From assembly GCA_029261155.1 (NCBI GenBank), contig JAJDBW010000006.1, positions 1 to 53,299 of the forward strand: 53,299 bases of DNA. The letters are read 5' to 3'. This stretch comes from Nitrospirota bacterium (lineage in GTDB: Bacteria; Nitrospirota; Nitrospiria; SBBL01; JAADHI01). The translations under genes were made by a program, and so were the position numbers. Positions within the stretch are counted from its first letter, which is position 1. The number at the start of each line of letters is the position of its first letter. The notes under the pieces were generated by a model. It saw nothing but the letters and a program-made list of their open reading frames with translations, had not been told where the DNA came from and did not search any database. Below, piece after piece: positions 26,870 to 35,800 of the stretch.

Positions 26870-26889
26870 CCGGCTTTGCGCAGAGCCGG
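26870..26889 (-). terminator. Short GC hairpin downstream of the last effector-like gene
   Basis: CCGGCT pairs with AGCCGG around an 8-nt loop. There is no T-run in either direction, so any terminator role is doubtful. It lies in the 276-nt gap between the genes at 26685 and 26962, where no gene is seen. Confidence 0.25.
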
Positions 26890-26961
26890 GCATGTTTTTC
26901 GTCGCTGTTTTCGATCCCGCTTCACTTCTATCCGAAATAGATATGCTCAGCTGCGATGCGG

Positions 26962-28665
26962 CTACCACGAGGCCAATTTACCTGCGACTTTGCCAACGGC
27001 TTTGTTGGCTTTGTCCGCTTCGACCTGGGCCTTTATCCATTCTGGGTCGATGCCTAAGGCGCCGAGAATGAGCTCGGCATCGAAAACCTCTGAGGGCTTT
27101 CCCGAAACCAAAGCTCTGACCAAACCCTGGGCCATGCGCGTACGCTTCGAGGCGATATAGATGCCGACCTTCCTGATGAGTTTTTTTCGGAAGCCCTTCT
27201 GCTCGATCTGGCCGGGGTCGAGTCCGACGCCGGAGACGATTTGCCGCGACTGTTCGGCATCCTCTTCTCCGCCTTGAATTTGAGAGATTAACTCGTCGGC
27301 AAAGGCCGTCCGCTCCGCCTTGCGTTTGCGCCAATTACGAATAATTTTGAACCCAAGAAAGCCTAAGCCGATCAGTGCGGCGACAATCCCCGCCACGATG
27401 GCCGCCACGCCGAAGGTGGCCACGGACACGGCGATCAAGCCGAGCACTCCTGCAGTGATCGCGATCAAGCCGCCGACAGTGGCAGCCACATTTCGTTTGA
27501 CCTTCTTTCCTTTTTGCTCGATGGCGTAGTTTGCGATTTCCTCGAGCTCGGCATTGGAGAGTTTCGACTTGGCATTTTTGAGTGCCTTTTTCTTCCGGGC
27601 GCCTTGAATGGCGTTTTTCACGCCGAGGAAGGTCCCGATTGCGCCGAAGAAGATGCCGAGTGCGCCCCCGACGATGCCCAGTGCGGCAGCCGCCGTGGTT
27701 GAGAGGCTGAACACATTGCCCGCGTCCAATGCGCCGACTACGCCGAAACCGACGCCGGTCGCCGCATTGTTGAGCGCATCACTGGCCGTCGCCACAAGAC
27801 CGGCCTTTTCCTTACCCGATGAAGAGACCGAATCGTCTCCGTTTAGTTCCGCAATGACGCGGTCACCCTCGGCCGCGGCGGCATCGCTTTCGTCCGCGAC
27901 TTTGAGGAGGCCTCGCATCAAAGGGATTTCCTGTTCGGCCATCGCAATCTGAGCCATCTTCACCGCTTCTTGTTTTATTTTGACCAGTATGCCCGCCGAC
28001 CTGGCCTGAGCAAATGCGACAATCTTAACCGCTGCCAGAACATCTTTAGACCACTGGTCGAGCAATGCATGTGGCGTTGCGAGGCTTGAAGCGTTTGCAA
28101 GGCCGACCGCCGTCGCCCGGGCATCGCTTGCGGCGTCGGGGAGTCCGGAGATATGGCCCCGGAGCGCGTTCGCCGTTTCCGCGATGCGCTGCTTTGCGGT
28201 GGCGAGTTCAGCATTGGCTTCATTTTCGATCGGCTCTGAATAGAATTCCAACATCCGAACTTGGGTATTTCCGGCTTCGACTTGTGCACACAAGAGGTCA
28301 TAGGCGGTCTTCGCACGCGCCCCCTGGTTTTTAATGAAGTCCACAAGGGGTTTATCTCCGAGGTCTCGCTGGACCACGGAGGCGTGTCCGCCATCGCTTG
28401 GATGAGGTTTAACATGCTTTTGCTGGGACACCACGGTAGTGCCCTTGTTCTGCCGATTTGAACCAAAGACGCGATCGATATTTTCGCTTTGGGCTTGCAG
28501 GTGCGGACTGTCTGCAAATCTGGATTGAAACTGGGGCCTTTCAAGCGATGGGGCAGCACTGGCAGTGCTGATTGACGCGTCCTTCTTTTTTTGAACCGTC
28601 GATTGGGCTGCGGGTACGGTCCTCGGATTTTTTCGTGTTTGCGTCCCTTGCTGTTTCGTTTTCAT
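26962..28665 (-). CDS. Candidate eCIS effector: leader-motif protein with glycine-zipper membrane segments
   Basis: This 567-residue protein starts at ATG 28665, with GGGAGG 7 nt upstream. The first 100 residues are low-complexity and basic, and contain a VQKKKD segment, an element ADSPHLQAQSENIDRVFG at 51-68 and VVQRD at about 98-102. The element resembles those in three other proteins of this locus. Residues 110-285 are helical. Glycine/alanine-rich hydrophobic segments lie at about 325-349 and 393-443 (for example ALGIVGGALGIFFGAIGTFL), and a soluble helical tail follows. This layout fits a membrane-inserting or pore-forming protein carried by the injection system. No enzyme motif is visible. 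It follows the GH18-like gene by 122 nt on the same strand. Confidence 0.65.
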   Translation of the reverse strand: MKTKQQGTQTRKNPRTVPAAQSTVQKKKDASISTASAAPSLERPQFQSRFADSPHLQAQSENIDRVFGSNRQNKGTTVVSQQKHVKPHPSDGGHASVVQRDLGDKPLVDFIKNQGARAKTAYDLLCAQVEAGNTQVRMLEFYSEPIENEANAELATAKQRIAETANALRGHISGLPDAASDARATAVGLANASSLATPHALLDQWSKDVLAAVKIVAFAQARSAGILVKIKQEAVKMAQIAMAEQEIPLMRGLLKVADESDAAAAEGDRVIAELNGDDSVSSSGKEKAGLVATASDALNNAATGVGFGVVGALDAGNVFSLSTTAAAALGIVGGALGIFFGAIGTFLGVKNAIQGARKKKALKNAKSKLSNAELEEIANYAIEQKGKKVKRNVAATVGGLIAITAGVLGLIAVSVATFGVAAIVAGIVAALIGLGFLGFKIIRNWRKRKAERTAFADELISQIQGGEEDAEQSRQIVSGVGLDPGQIEQKGFRKKLIRKVGIYIASKRTRMAQGLVRALVSGKPSEVFDAELILGALGIDPEWIKAQVEADKANKAVGKVAGKLASW

Positions 28666-28787
28666 TACGAAACCTCCCGCGTCGTGCACTGATTTCGATA
28701 GATCGGATAATTATGCGGCATGAACAAACACCTTTATCCTATTAAAGACCAGGCTCCGTTTATGGATGAGGTTCATGTCTGGCCCGC

Positions 28788-30578
28788 TTAGGGATAGTCC
28801 TCCCGCTTCATTTTAAAATAGCTTCGTAGTACCCAATAAAAAAGAAGGCCTAAGACAAAGGCGATCGCCGCCCACCCTTTTTTATCGCTTAAATAAGGGT
28901 CGCACATGAGCGCACTGTAAAAGATCAAGAGTGCGCCCCCGGCGAGACCCATAAAATAGAAGCGGTAGGCTTCAAACAGGTTTCTAAATAAAGGACTCCG
29001 CGTGGCAATAAGCGCGTAGGCCCCTAGAAGCACGAAAAGCAGGTCGTAGGTTAAGCGGAAGGCCCATCGGTTTGGGCAAACGAATTTACAATAGTCCGTG
29101 TCGTTTACCGGCAGGTTTTGCGCGATAAAGCCTAAACCGCTTTGTTGCTTGAAAACGCTTTCGACCTTGGCATTGACGTCCTCGGTTTCAGGTGCGCCAA
29201 CCAAGGGTAGGGGCCAAAATCCGACGCCGCCGAAATTGTCTTCGAAATAGATAAGATCGTCCTCGAATTGTTGCTCTGCCTCTGATTGTTCGCCGACCGC
29301 TTGAACGACCGGAACGATTTTTCTCAGCATGTTGCGCCGTCGGATGCCGCTAAATTCCTTTTCGATCTGCGCGCGCAAGACCTTCTTGGGGGCCAGGCCC
29401 TTTTCTTTTTTCGACGCATCGTCCGCCGCCCCCTCAAGAATAACGAGATAGAGATCGATCTCGTCGTCTTCCTTGCTGTCTGCATTGTTCATAAATTCTT
29501 CTAGATTTTGATAGGTGTAAACGCCTTTGCCAATGGCCGACATGGGGAGCATAAGGTTCAGAGCATAGTCTTCACCCGTCGCCTTCAGTTTTTTGCGAAG
29601 TGTTTCGACGAAGTCGAGGAAGAATTCAACGGCGATTTTGTCTTCGGGATAGGCGTCGAAAAAAAGCGTGACGCCATCGCCCATCTTGGTGCTGCTCTCT
29701 GAGGCCACCACTTTTTTAAGGTTAATCGGCGAGGTGTCGGCAATTTTTTGATCGACGACATTGACGATATTCGTTGTGGTTTCATCGATAAGATAGAGGC
29801 GATCCCTGGCGGAGGTCGTAAACCATTCTTCCCAATCGTTTTTATAGATCACCAGGTCCACCTGGGTCTGGTGTCTTTGGGCTTCGGTAATAAAATCCGC
29901 CGCCTTGGGATTCCAATTTTTCAGCGAGGAAATTTTTCCGTTATGATCTAAGGATAGGGCATGGTACGCGATTCGGGAAAGCAAACTGAAATCGATTTCC
30001 TGTGGCGCACCAGCAAGCCAATAAGGATAGAAGCCGTAAACGACACCGGAGAAATCGACGACGCATCCGCAGTCTCCACCGAGCCATGAGACGGTTTTTT
30101 CCGGATCGAAAGGCGGTGCCGCTCTAATTTGCTCTAATATGTTCATCGGCGGATTTTCGTTCATGTCCGCAGCATCGGGCTTGGCGTCGCTTACCGTATT
30201 GGCCGTGGTATCAATCTTATCTTCCAGCTCATTTGCCACAGGTGCTGGCGACGTGGCCTCCGTCGGAGGATCTTGATTTTCGACTTTTTTCGTTGTGGCA
30301 GCCAGTTGCGGCTTGGGAGGTTTTTGGTCTTGTGCGATGGCTTTATTTAAAGCCTGCGCTTGTACGATTTTATTTTCCACACGCGGACTTGTTACATCTG
30401 TTCCTGGGGCCTTCGCCTGGAATATTTGTTGAGGCGGTGAGAAGCCGCTTCCACGCACGGCGGCATCGACGAGGACCACCCTTGTGAATGAGATAGTGTG
30501 TATGAGGACGAGGGCGCAGAAAATAAAGCGCCAAGGGTGCCTTATGATTTTATCGAATCGAAAGTGAGCTTTCTTCAT
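28788..30578 (-). CDS. Membrane protein with degenerate GH18-like extracytoplasmic domain, last gene of the eCIS core
   Basis: This 596-residue protein has an N-terminal membrane helix (about 15-38), a Pro/Ala/Lys-rich linker to about 165, a domain that begins VVYGFYPYWLAG like a glycoside hydrolase family 18 barrel (about 178-460), and three or four C-terminal membrane helices (about 508-586). In the strand that should hold D-x-x-D-x-D-x-E, I read DGVTLFFD: the acid at the end is Asp, and the two middle Asp residues are Thr and Phe. It is therefore probably non-catalytic. Cys170/172 and Cys497/501 may form disulfides. It lies 5 nt after the AAA+ ATPase gene. A role in holding or releasing the particle at the envelope is inference. 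Confidence 0.65.
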   Translation of the reverse strand: MKKAHFRFDKIIRHPWRFIFCALVLIHTISFTRVVLVDAAVRGSGFSPPQQIFQAKAPGTDVTSPRVENKIVQAQALNKAIAQDQKPPKPQLAATTKKVENQDPPTEATSPAPVANELEDKIDTTANTVSDAKPDAADMNENPPMNILEQIRAAPPFDPEKTVSWLGGDCGCVVDFSGVVYGFYPYWLAGAPQEIDFSLLSRIAYHALSLDHNGKISSLKNWNPKAADFITEAQRHQTQVDLVIYKNDWEEWFTTSARDRLYLIDETTTNIVNVVDQKIADTSPINLKKVVASESSTKMGDGVTLFFDAYPEDKIAVEFFLDFVETLRKKLKATGEDYALNLMLPMSAIGKGVYTYQNLEEFMNNADSKEDDEIDLYLVILEGAADDASKKEKGLAPKKVLRAQIEKEFSGIRRRNMLRKIVPVVQAVGEQSEAEQQFEDDLIYFEDNFGGVGFWPLPLVGAPETEDVNAKVESVFKQQSGLGFIAQNLPVNDTDYCKFVCPNRWAFRLTYDLLFVLLGAYALIATRSPLFRNLFEAYRFYFMGLAGGALLIFYSALMCDPYLSDKKGWAAIAFVLGLLFYWVLRSYFKMKREDYP

Positions 30579-30583
30579 CGGCC

Positions 30584-31930
30584 CTAAACCGTCTTCCCTT
30601 CTTTCATTAATTCTCTTGAGATGCCTTTAACCAAATCTCGCTGCCTGACGCGGCCTTCGCCACTTTGCAGTGCCCGCAGCGCCCCGTAATGGGCGGCGTT
30701 GACAATCGCCCCTGCAGATAGTTCATGTGCTTCCGCCAAGGCCGAGAGTTGGATGTCCGCCGCCAAGGGGCAGCTGTCTTTGAGGGTTTGCTGCCAGATC
30801 TGGAGGCGCTGTTCTGCATCGGGTAAAGGGAAGTAGATGGCCGTTTGAAACCGTCGGGAAAAGGCTTCATCGATGTTTGCGCTTAGGTTGCTTGCCAGGA
30901 TGACGGCGCCCGGAAAGTCTTCCACGCGTTGAAGCAGGTAGGAAATTTCCTGATTGGCGTAACGGTCGTTGCTACTTGTTGTTTGGGTGCGCTTTCCAAA
31001 CAAGGCATCGGCCTCGTCGAAAAAAAGGATCCAGTTTTTATTTTCAGCCTGATCGAAGACATTGGCCAGGTTCTTTTCCGTTTCGCCGATGTATTTCGAA
31101 ACGACCATGGAAAGATCAATCCGGTAGACATCGACACCGATGGTGGCACCGAGCAGCGTGGCGGTCAGGGTCTTTCCTGTGCCGGGTGGGCCGTAAAAAA
31201 GGGCACGATACCCCGGTTTAATGACCTTTCCCATACCCCAGGCCTCCATCACCGTCGAGCGGTGCTTCAACCAGGTTCTTATGATTTCGATCTCATCCAG
31301 CACTTCCGGAGCAAGAACCAGATCGTCCCATTTTAATTTTGTGGTAATACGTTTGGCAGGGAATTGAATGCTGTAATCGGGCTTGTGATAGCGTCCTGAT
31401 GTCAGGCGGTTGAGGTACTCTGTCGAAATCTTCAATGCGCCACTGAAAAAAGGCTCGCCACTGTCTTGGTGTTCGACATGGAGGATGCCTTTTGTGAAAA
31501 AAGGATGGTCTTTTTCGAATAGGGCGATTAAGGCCAAGCGTTTTTTTAGATCCGTTCCGGCGAGGATGAAGGACGCCGTTTCACAGGTGGGGAGGAATCC
31601 GCCATGAGATTTGCCTTTCCAGCCCCCAAACTCGGAGAAGCCGCGATCGAAGTTTTTGTTTTGTGTAAAGAAGGTATCCAGAACCTGCGGTCGGATGTGC
31701 GGAATCAGGGTTAAGATCAGGATGATCCTTTCGTTGAAATCAAAGTCACAAGCATTGATCAACTGGGCGTATTCCGAATCGTTTCCCGACAGGTCGGGCG
31801 GTGCGATATCTTGGATATTTTCGGTGGACGATTCTTGGTTGAAATAGAGACTGATCCGGGTCTCCAGCACCTGACCAAACCAAGTCAGTTCGTTTTCCAA
31901 ACTTTGGGCATTTTGCTTTAGGACCTTCAT
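30584..31930 (-). CDS. AAA+ ATPase of the contractile injection system (Pvc15/Afp15-like)
   Basis: This 448-residue protein (start ATG 31930, 7 nt after the preceding stop) has a helical N-domain to about 200 and a classical AAA+ module: Walker A GPPGTGKT at 247-254, Walker B ILFFDEADALFGKR from 301, sensor 1 in ILASNLS, and an arginine finger region FSRRFQTAIYFPLP. Afp15/Pvc15 homologues are core eCIS genes and are needed for particle assembly or cargo loading, possibly by unfolding effectors. A longer reading from 31975 overlaps the previous gene and is less likely. Its neighbours are the leader-motif genes upstream and the membrane protein downstream. Confidence 0.9.
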   Translation of the reverse strand: MKVLKQNAQSLENELTWFGQVLETRISLYFNQESSTENIQDIAPPDLSGNDSEYAQLINACDFDFNERIILILTLIPHIRPQVLDTFFTQNKNFDRGFSEFGGWKGKSHGGFLPTCETASFILAGTDLKKRLALIALFEKDHPFFTKGILHVEHQDSGEPFFSGALKISTEYLNRLTSGRYHKPDYSIQFPAKRITTKLKWDDLVLAPEVLDEIEIIRTWLKHRSTVMEAWGMGKVIKPGYRALFYGPPGTGKTLTATLLGATIGVDVYRIDLSMVVSKYIGETEKNLANVFDQAENKNWILFFDEADALFGKRTQTTSSNDRYANQEISYLLQRVEDFPGAVILASNLSANIDEAFSRRFQTAIYFPLPDAEQRLQIWQQTLKDSCPLAADIQLSALAEAHELSAGAIVNAAHYGALRALQSGEGRVRQRDLVKGISRELMKEGKTV

Positions 31931-31937
31931 CGATGAA

Positions 31938-32231
31938 TTAGGCCGGAGCCTTCTCTTCGTCTTCAAGGCCTTCACGCTGTAAGCTGAACTTGCCTTGTAT
32001 CTTGTCCTCGTCTTTTATTTCTCTTTGAACGGGGCTGGAGGGGCTTCCAGCAATCTTCATTTGTGCCGATTCTGACGTTCCGCCTTGGATGACCGCCTGT
32101 AATTTTCTTTGGGCGGTGGATTCGGGACGATGATCCTGGATTGCCTCCGTGGTGCCCAAGGCTTTATTTTGCCGGACTGCGGCGGGAGCTTGCGTTTCTT
32201 TTTTCGATTGGCTTGTCGTTTCTTTACCCAT
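31938..32231 (-). CDS. Short leader-motif protein (candidate cargo-addressing or adaptor protein)
   Basis: This 97-residue hydrophilic protein is almost entirely low-complexity. It carries IQDHRPESTAQRKLQAVI at about 31-48, followed by SSPVQRE (about 66-71) and FSLQREG (about 82-88). This is the cleanest form of the element shared by four products here. Nothing else is recognisable, so the protein is close to being a free-standing leader. GAGGTGAAGG lies directly before ATG 32231. It sits between the DUF4157 gene and the ATPase gene with spacings of 31 nt and 7 nt. It could be an adaptor for the ATPase, a truncated effector, or the remains of one. Confidence 0.65.
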   Translation of the reverse strand: MGKETTSQSKKETQAPAAVRQNKALGTTEAIQDHRPESTAQRKLQAVIQGGTSESAQMKIAGSPSSPVQREIKDEDKIQGKFSLQREGLEDEEKAPA

Positions 32232-32262
32232 CCTTCACCTCACTTTAGCGTCGACCTTGTTT

Positions 32263-32811
32263 TTATAAATCGGATACCTTTTTCCCGAAAGCGTCCGCTT
32301 CTTGTTCGAGTTTCGGATTGTCGTTCACTGGCATGCCGGCAACTTCGGTGGTGGGTTGTACCCGCCCTTGACGCTGTTGGACCACGTGCGTTAATTCGTG
32401 GCCCAACAAACTTTTCCCCTTGGCAGTATCCGGACTGAATTGGCCGGGGGCAAAATGAATGTTGCTGCCTTGGGTATAGGCGAGCGCGCCCACTTCCGGC
32501 GCCTTTGCAGATTCGGCATGAACCCGGACATCGGAAAAATTTGCACCGTGTCGCTCTTCCATTCCGGCCTTGAGCCTATCGGGTATGCCGGTTTTGTTTT
32601 CGCTTCTTTGCACCGGGGCTAGGTTTGAGGCACCAAAACACGCTTCTTGCCGTTTTCTTTGGACCGCGATATAGGGGCTTTCCGCAATAGTCACCTGATG
32701 TCGGTTTTGTATTGGATCGGCTGCCCCTCGTGTTTGGGCGCCCTCTCGCTTTTGCTGATTTACCACTGTTTCTTTCTGTTGCGCGTATTTTTTAGGGCCG
32801 ATCTTTGCCAT
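32263..32811 (-). CDS. DUF4157 zincin-like eCIS-associated protein
   Basis: This 182-residue protein has a leader of about 70 residues with TIAESPYIAVQRKRQEACFG at 41-60 and APVQRSE at about 66-72. A DUF4157 domain to the C-terminus follows. Diagnostic features are the YTQGSNIHFAPGQFSP segment (about 112-127), the metal-type helix GHELTHVVQQRQG (HELTH at 138-142) and the distal LEQEADAFGKK (about 168-178), whose Glu may be a third ligand. DUF4157 proteins are repeatedly found in eCIS loci, often as the front part of larger toxins; here no further domain follows. A protease role is possible but not shown. GGAG lies 6 nt before ATG 32811. Confidence 0.85.
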   Translation of the reverse strand: MAKIGPKKYAQQKETVVNQQKREGAQTRGAADPIQNRHQVTIAESPYIAVQRKRQEACFGASNLAPVQRSENKTGIPDRLKAGMEERHGANFSDVRVHAESAKAPEVGALAYTQGSNIHFAPGQFSPDTAKGKSLLGHELTHVVQQRQGRVQPTTEVAGMPVNDNPKLEQEADAFGKKVSDL

Positions 32812-32842
32812 GCTGCGCTCCTATCGTTATTGGATTTAAAGC

Positions 32843-35800
32843 CTAGCGCCATTTCACATAGAGGGTCTGTTCCATCCAGGGTAATTTAATAATCGAAAAA
32901 GACCATGGGAGCTGATCCAATAACATATCGTAGGGTTTTGGCTGAACCGAAAGCTCCCAGCCCTTTTCGCTACGATGCAGATGTCCTTCGCGTTGAAGGA
33001 AAGATTCACGAAGCCCCTGAATCGAGGTGTTCCCAAGTTGTTTCCAGTGGCTGATTATGCCTTCAAGCAAGCCTTCGATCGCTGTGCTTTCCTTATCACG
33101 AATTTCAATGCCCTTTATTATGGGTCGGCCGGGTTTGATTCCACAAAGAATCTTATTCAACACCAATCGATATTCCGGTGTCTCGGTTTCGGTGTTTACC
33201 AAATATTCCAATAAATGAACGGCGCGTTCGCTGGCCCTTCGGCTTTTAAAGGCCGAGGGTCCGCTTAAATCCAAGATGGAAAAAAGACGCTCAAGATAGG
33301 GCACGGCTAAAACCATGCCCGCATTGTAAATATAGAGCTCTTCTAAAGCATTGGGTTCCGCGTCATTTAAGATTTTGGCGTCATCGACTGAAAGGTCGTG
33401 CGGCGGCATTGGTTCAAGCAAGGCCTCTTCTTCAGCCTGCGCCGTCAATATGGAGACAATCTCGAGAATCGATGCTTTTGTAGACGGGAGTATATTCAGG
33501 AGAAGTGGTTGGCAAAGGCTGGCGTAGAACTGCTTTGGTTCCGAAGCCTGTGTTTTTTTCGCAAGAAAAGCGCTGAACAGAGAGATAAAAAGCTTGGCGT
33601 GAATGGGACGTCTTTCTTCAAAAAGGTATCGATAAATAAAGGCCCACTTTAATTTCGTGATTCCTGTCGGATCAATTGCGCAATCTTGGGAGAAACAGGC
33701 TGTCGCAATAATATCGGCGGTTTGGGCGAGTGCATTCAGACCCTGTGGATGGAGGAATCGCAGCAAGCGTGCGAGGCGTTTTTCATTCAGGGTGGCGATG
33801 AGTCGCGCTGCCGTCTCCGGTTTCTGAAGGTGACGTAATAAAAGCGCCGAAAGTCGCTCCGGGTCGCGTGCGAGTAAGTGATCAATCAGATCGGAGAAGC
33901 GTTGCTTAAACACATAAGTCCAGGGTTCTTGTGTCTCTAGCGCGTCTTCCAGCGTTTTAAACTGAGTGTTCGAGAGGGACAGCCTTGCTGTCGCGTTGAT
34001 TTGTGTGCGATTGTCCGCTTGCTCGTCGGATGAATTCCTGGGCGCCATTCCTTTTTGGTTCGAGATTTCTTCTATCATTTTTTCAAAATCGATTGGGGTG
34101 TTTTCAATAAGCGCGATTAAGATACGACGATAATAATTTTGTTCGTTTTTCGCTTTTTGGGCATAGATTGAGATTGCTTGTGCGAAGTCCTTGAATTTAT
34201 CTTTTACGCCTTTCGTTTCGTGCGAAACAAACGCAGCGATGATTTTTTTGAGTCCCTCAGTCGAAAAGCCCCGGAGGAAGGCTGTGCCGGGTGTAGCCTC
34301 GGATTGGAGATCTCGAAACACCTGTCGTAATTGCCCAGGATGGAGTTGGCTTAAGGCAAGGATGATGTCCATCGGCGGGCTCTGACCTTGAAGGAGAAGC
34401 GCTTTAAGCCTGCTGTACAGATCTTTTGATACGGTTGCTTCGTGCTCCTGTTTGTCTTCTTCTGTACGGCCCAATTGATTTTGTGCAGCCTCGGACAATG
34501 CTCTGAGGGAGTGCATCAGCGTATTACTCGGTGCGGAGCGTTTTTTCAAGCCGGAACACGCTTCGGTTAGCGAGCGCAAAAGGTCTCCTGCGTCGATCTT
34601 TTGTTCGACGGCTATCCTCCGAATGAGACTGTCCAAATAACGCGTCCGGTCAAAATGCTGAGTGCGAAGGAGGGTGGCCAAGTTCCAAGCCCAAAGTTTT
34701 GCCTTAATTTTTCCGACCTCGACGCCGCGAAGCAGTGCCTCATGTTGATTAAATATCGGCGAGCTGACAAGCGCATAGACAAACGCGCTTGCGGCGGGTT
34801 CAATCAGGTCGACGATATCGCGGAGCATGGCATCCGGGAAGGATTGGGCCAGGGTGTTTAGCATGCCTGCGTTTTTTCCAAGACTGAATAAGACGGATCG
34901 GATTATTTCGGGTTCATTTTGGATGAGTTCCGGCCAGAGGGCTTGGAGGGCCTCTGGCCGTCCTTCTCGGATAGCATCGCTGACTTGCCTCTTTAACGTG
35001 GCGATTTCTGCGGAAGCCCTCTTGTCCTGATGGAGAACCGACGGGCTTTCCTTATCGTTTGAAACCGTTTCTGTTTGTGGGGTACGCGGAGTAAATTGGT
35101 GAATGGCCTCAAAATCAATGGCCTGATTTTGAATCAGTGCACTGAGGATCTGCTGGTAGTAAGTATTGATGTCTTTCGCGGTCCGTGCATATTTTTCGAT
35201 CGCCTCGAGTAAATCAGCGGGCACTAGATTTTCATGTGGGCTTAGCGAGAGAAAGGATTGGATGAGTTGATGCAAAACCCTTGTCGGTATTCCGGTGCCG
35301 ATATTTTCCCAAGATCGAAAAGAGGCCTGAAGCCTTCGGTAGAGCCGTAAAAGTTGTTCAGGATGCGCGCGGTGTAGAAGGCGAATCAATGCGACTGCAT
35401 GCGCCGCGTCCAAGTTCTCGTTGGCGTCATTCCCTTCATTTAACGCGGCCTTTCTGAGTAAGTAGGTACTAAGTTTTTCGTATTGTCCAAAGGCTTCAAT
35501 GGTGGTATCGGCTGTCGAAGTGCTTATATGGTCGATCTTTCTCCAGTCCTCGACATTGGGGAGGGCATTGAGAAGTTGCTTGAGTAATCGCGGCAGATCA
35601 CTTTTTCCCCTAGGGCTGAGCGCTTGTTTTTCGAACGCTTGTTTTAATGTCCGCAAGAGAAGAGGGTAGGGGGTCTGGTATTCGAGGGCCATCTGTGAAA
35701 GTAGACTCGAGATGAAGTCTTTCTTGTGAAACCCTGAGGCGCACTCAAAAATAAGGTAGCCGAAGGTCCATTCCCAGAGCAGGGCTTGAACCCGAACAGA

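Noticed and set aside
28788-30578. Active chitinase or peptidoglycan hydrolase
   Set aside because: The family's catalytic D-x-x-D-x-D-x-E is not conserved (DGVTLFFD), so hydrolysis should not be assumed.
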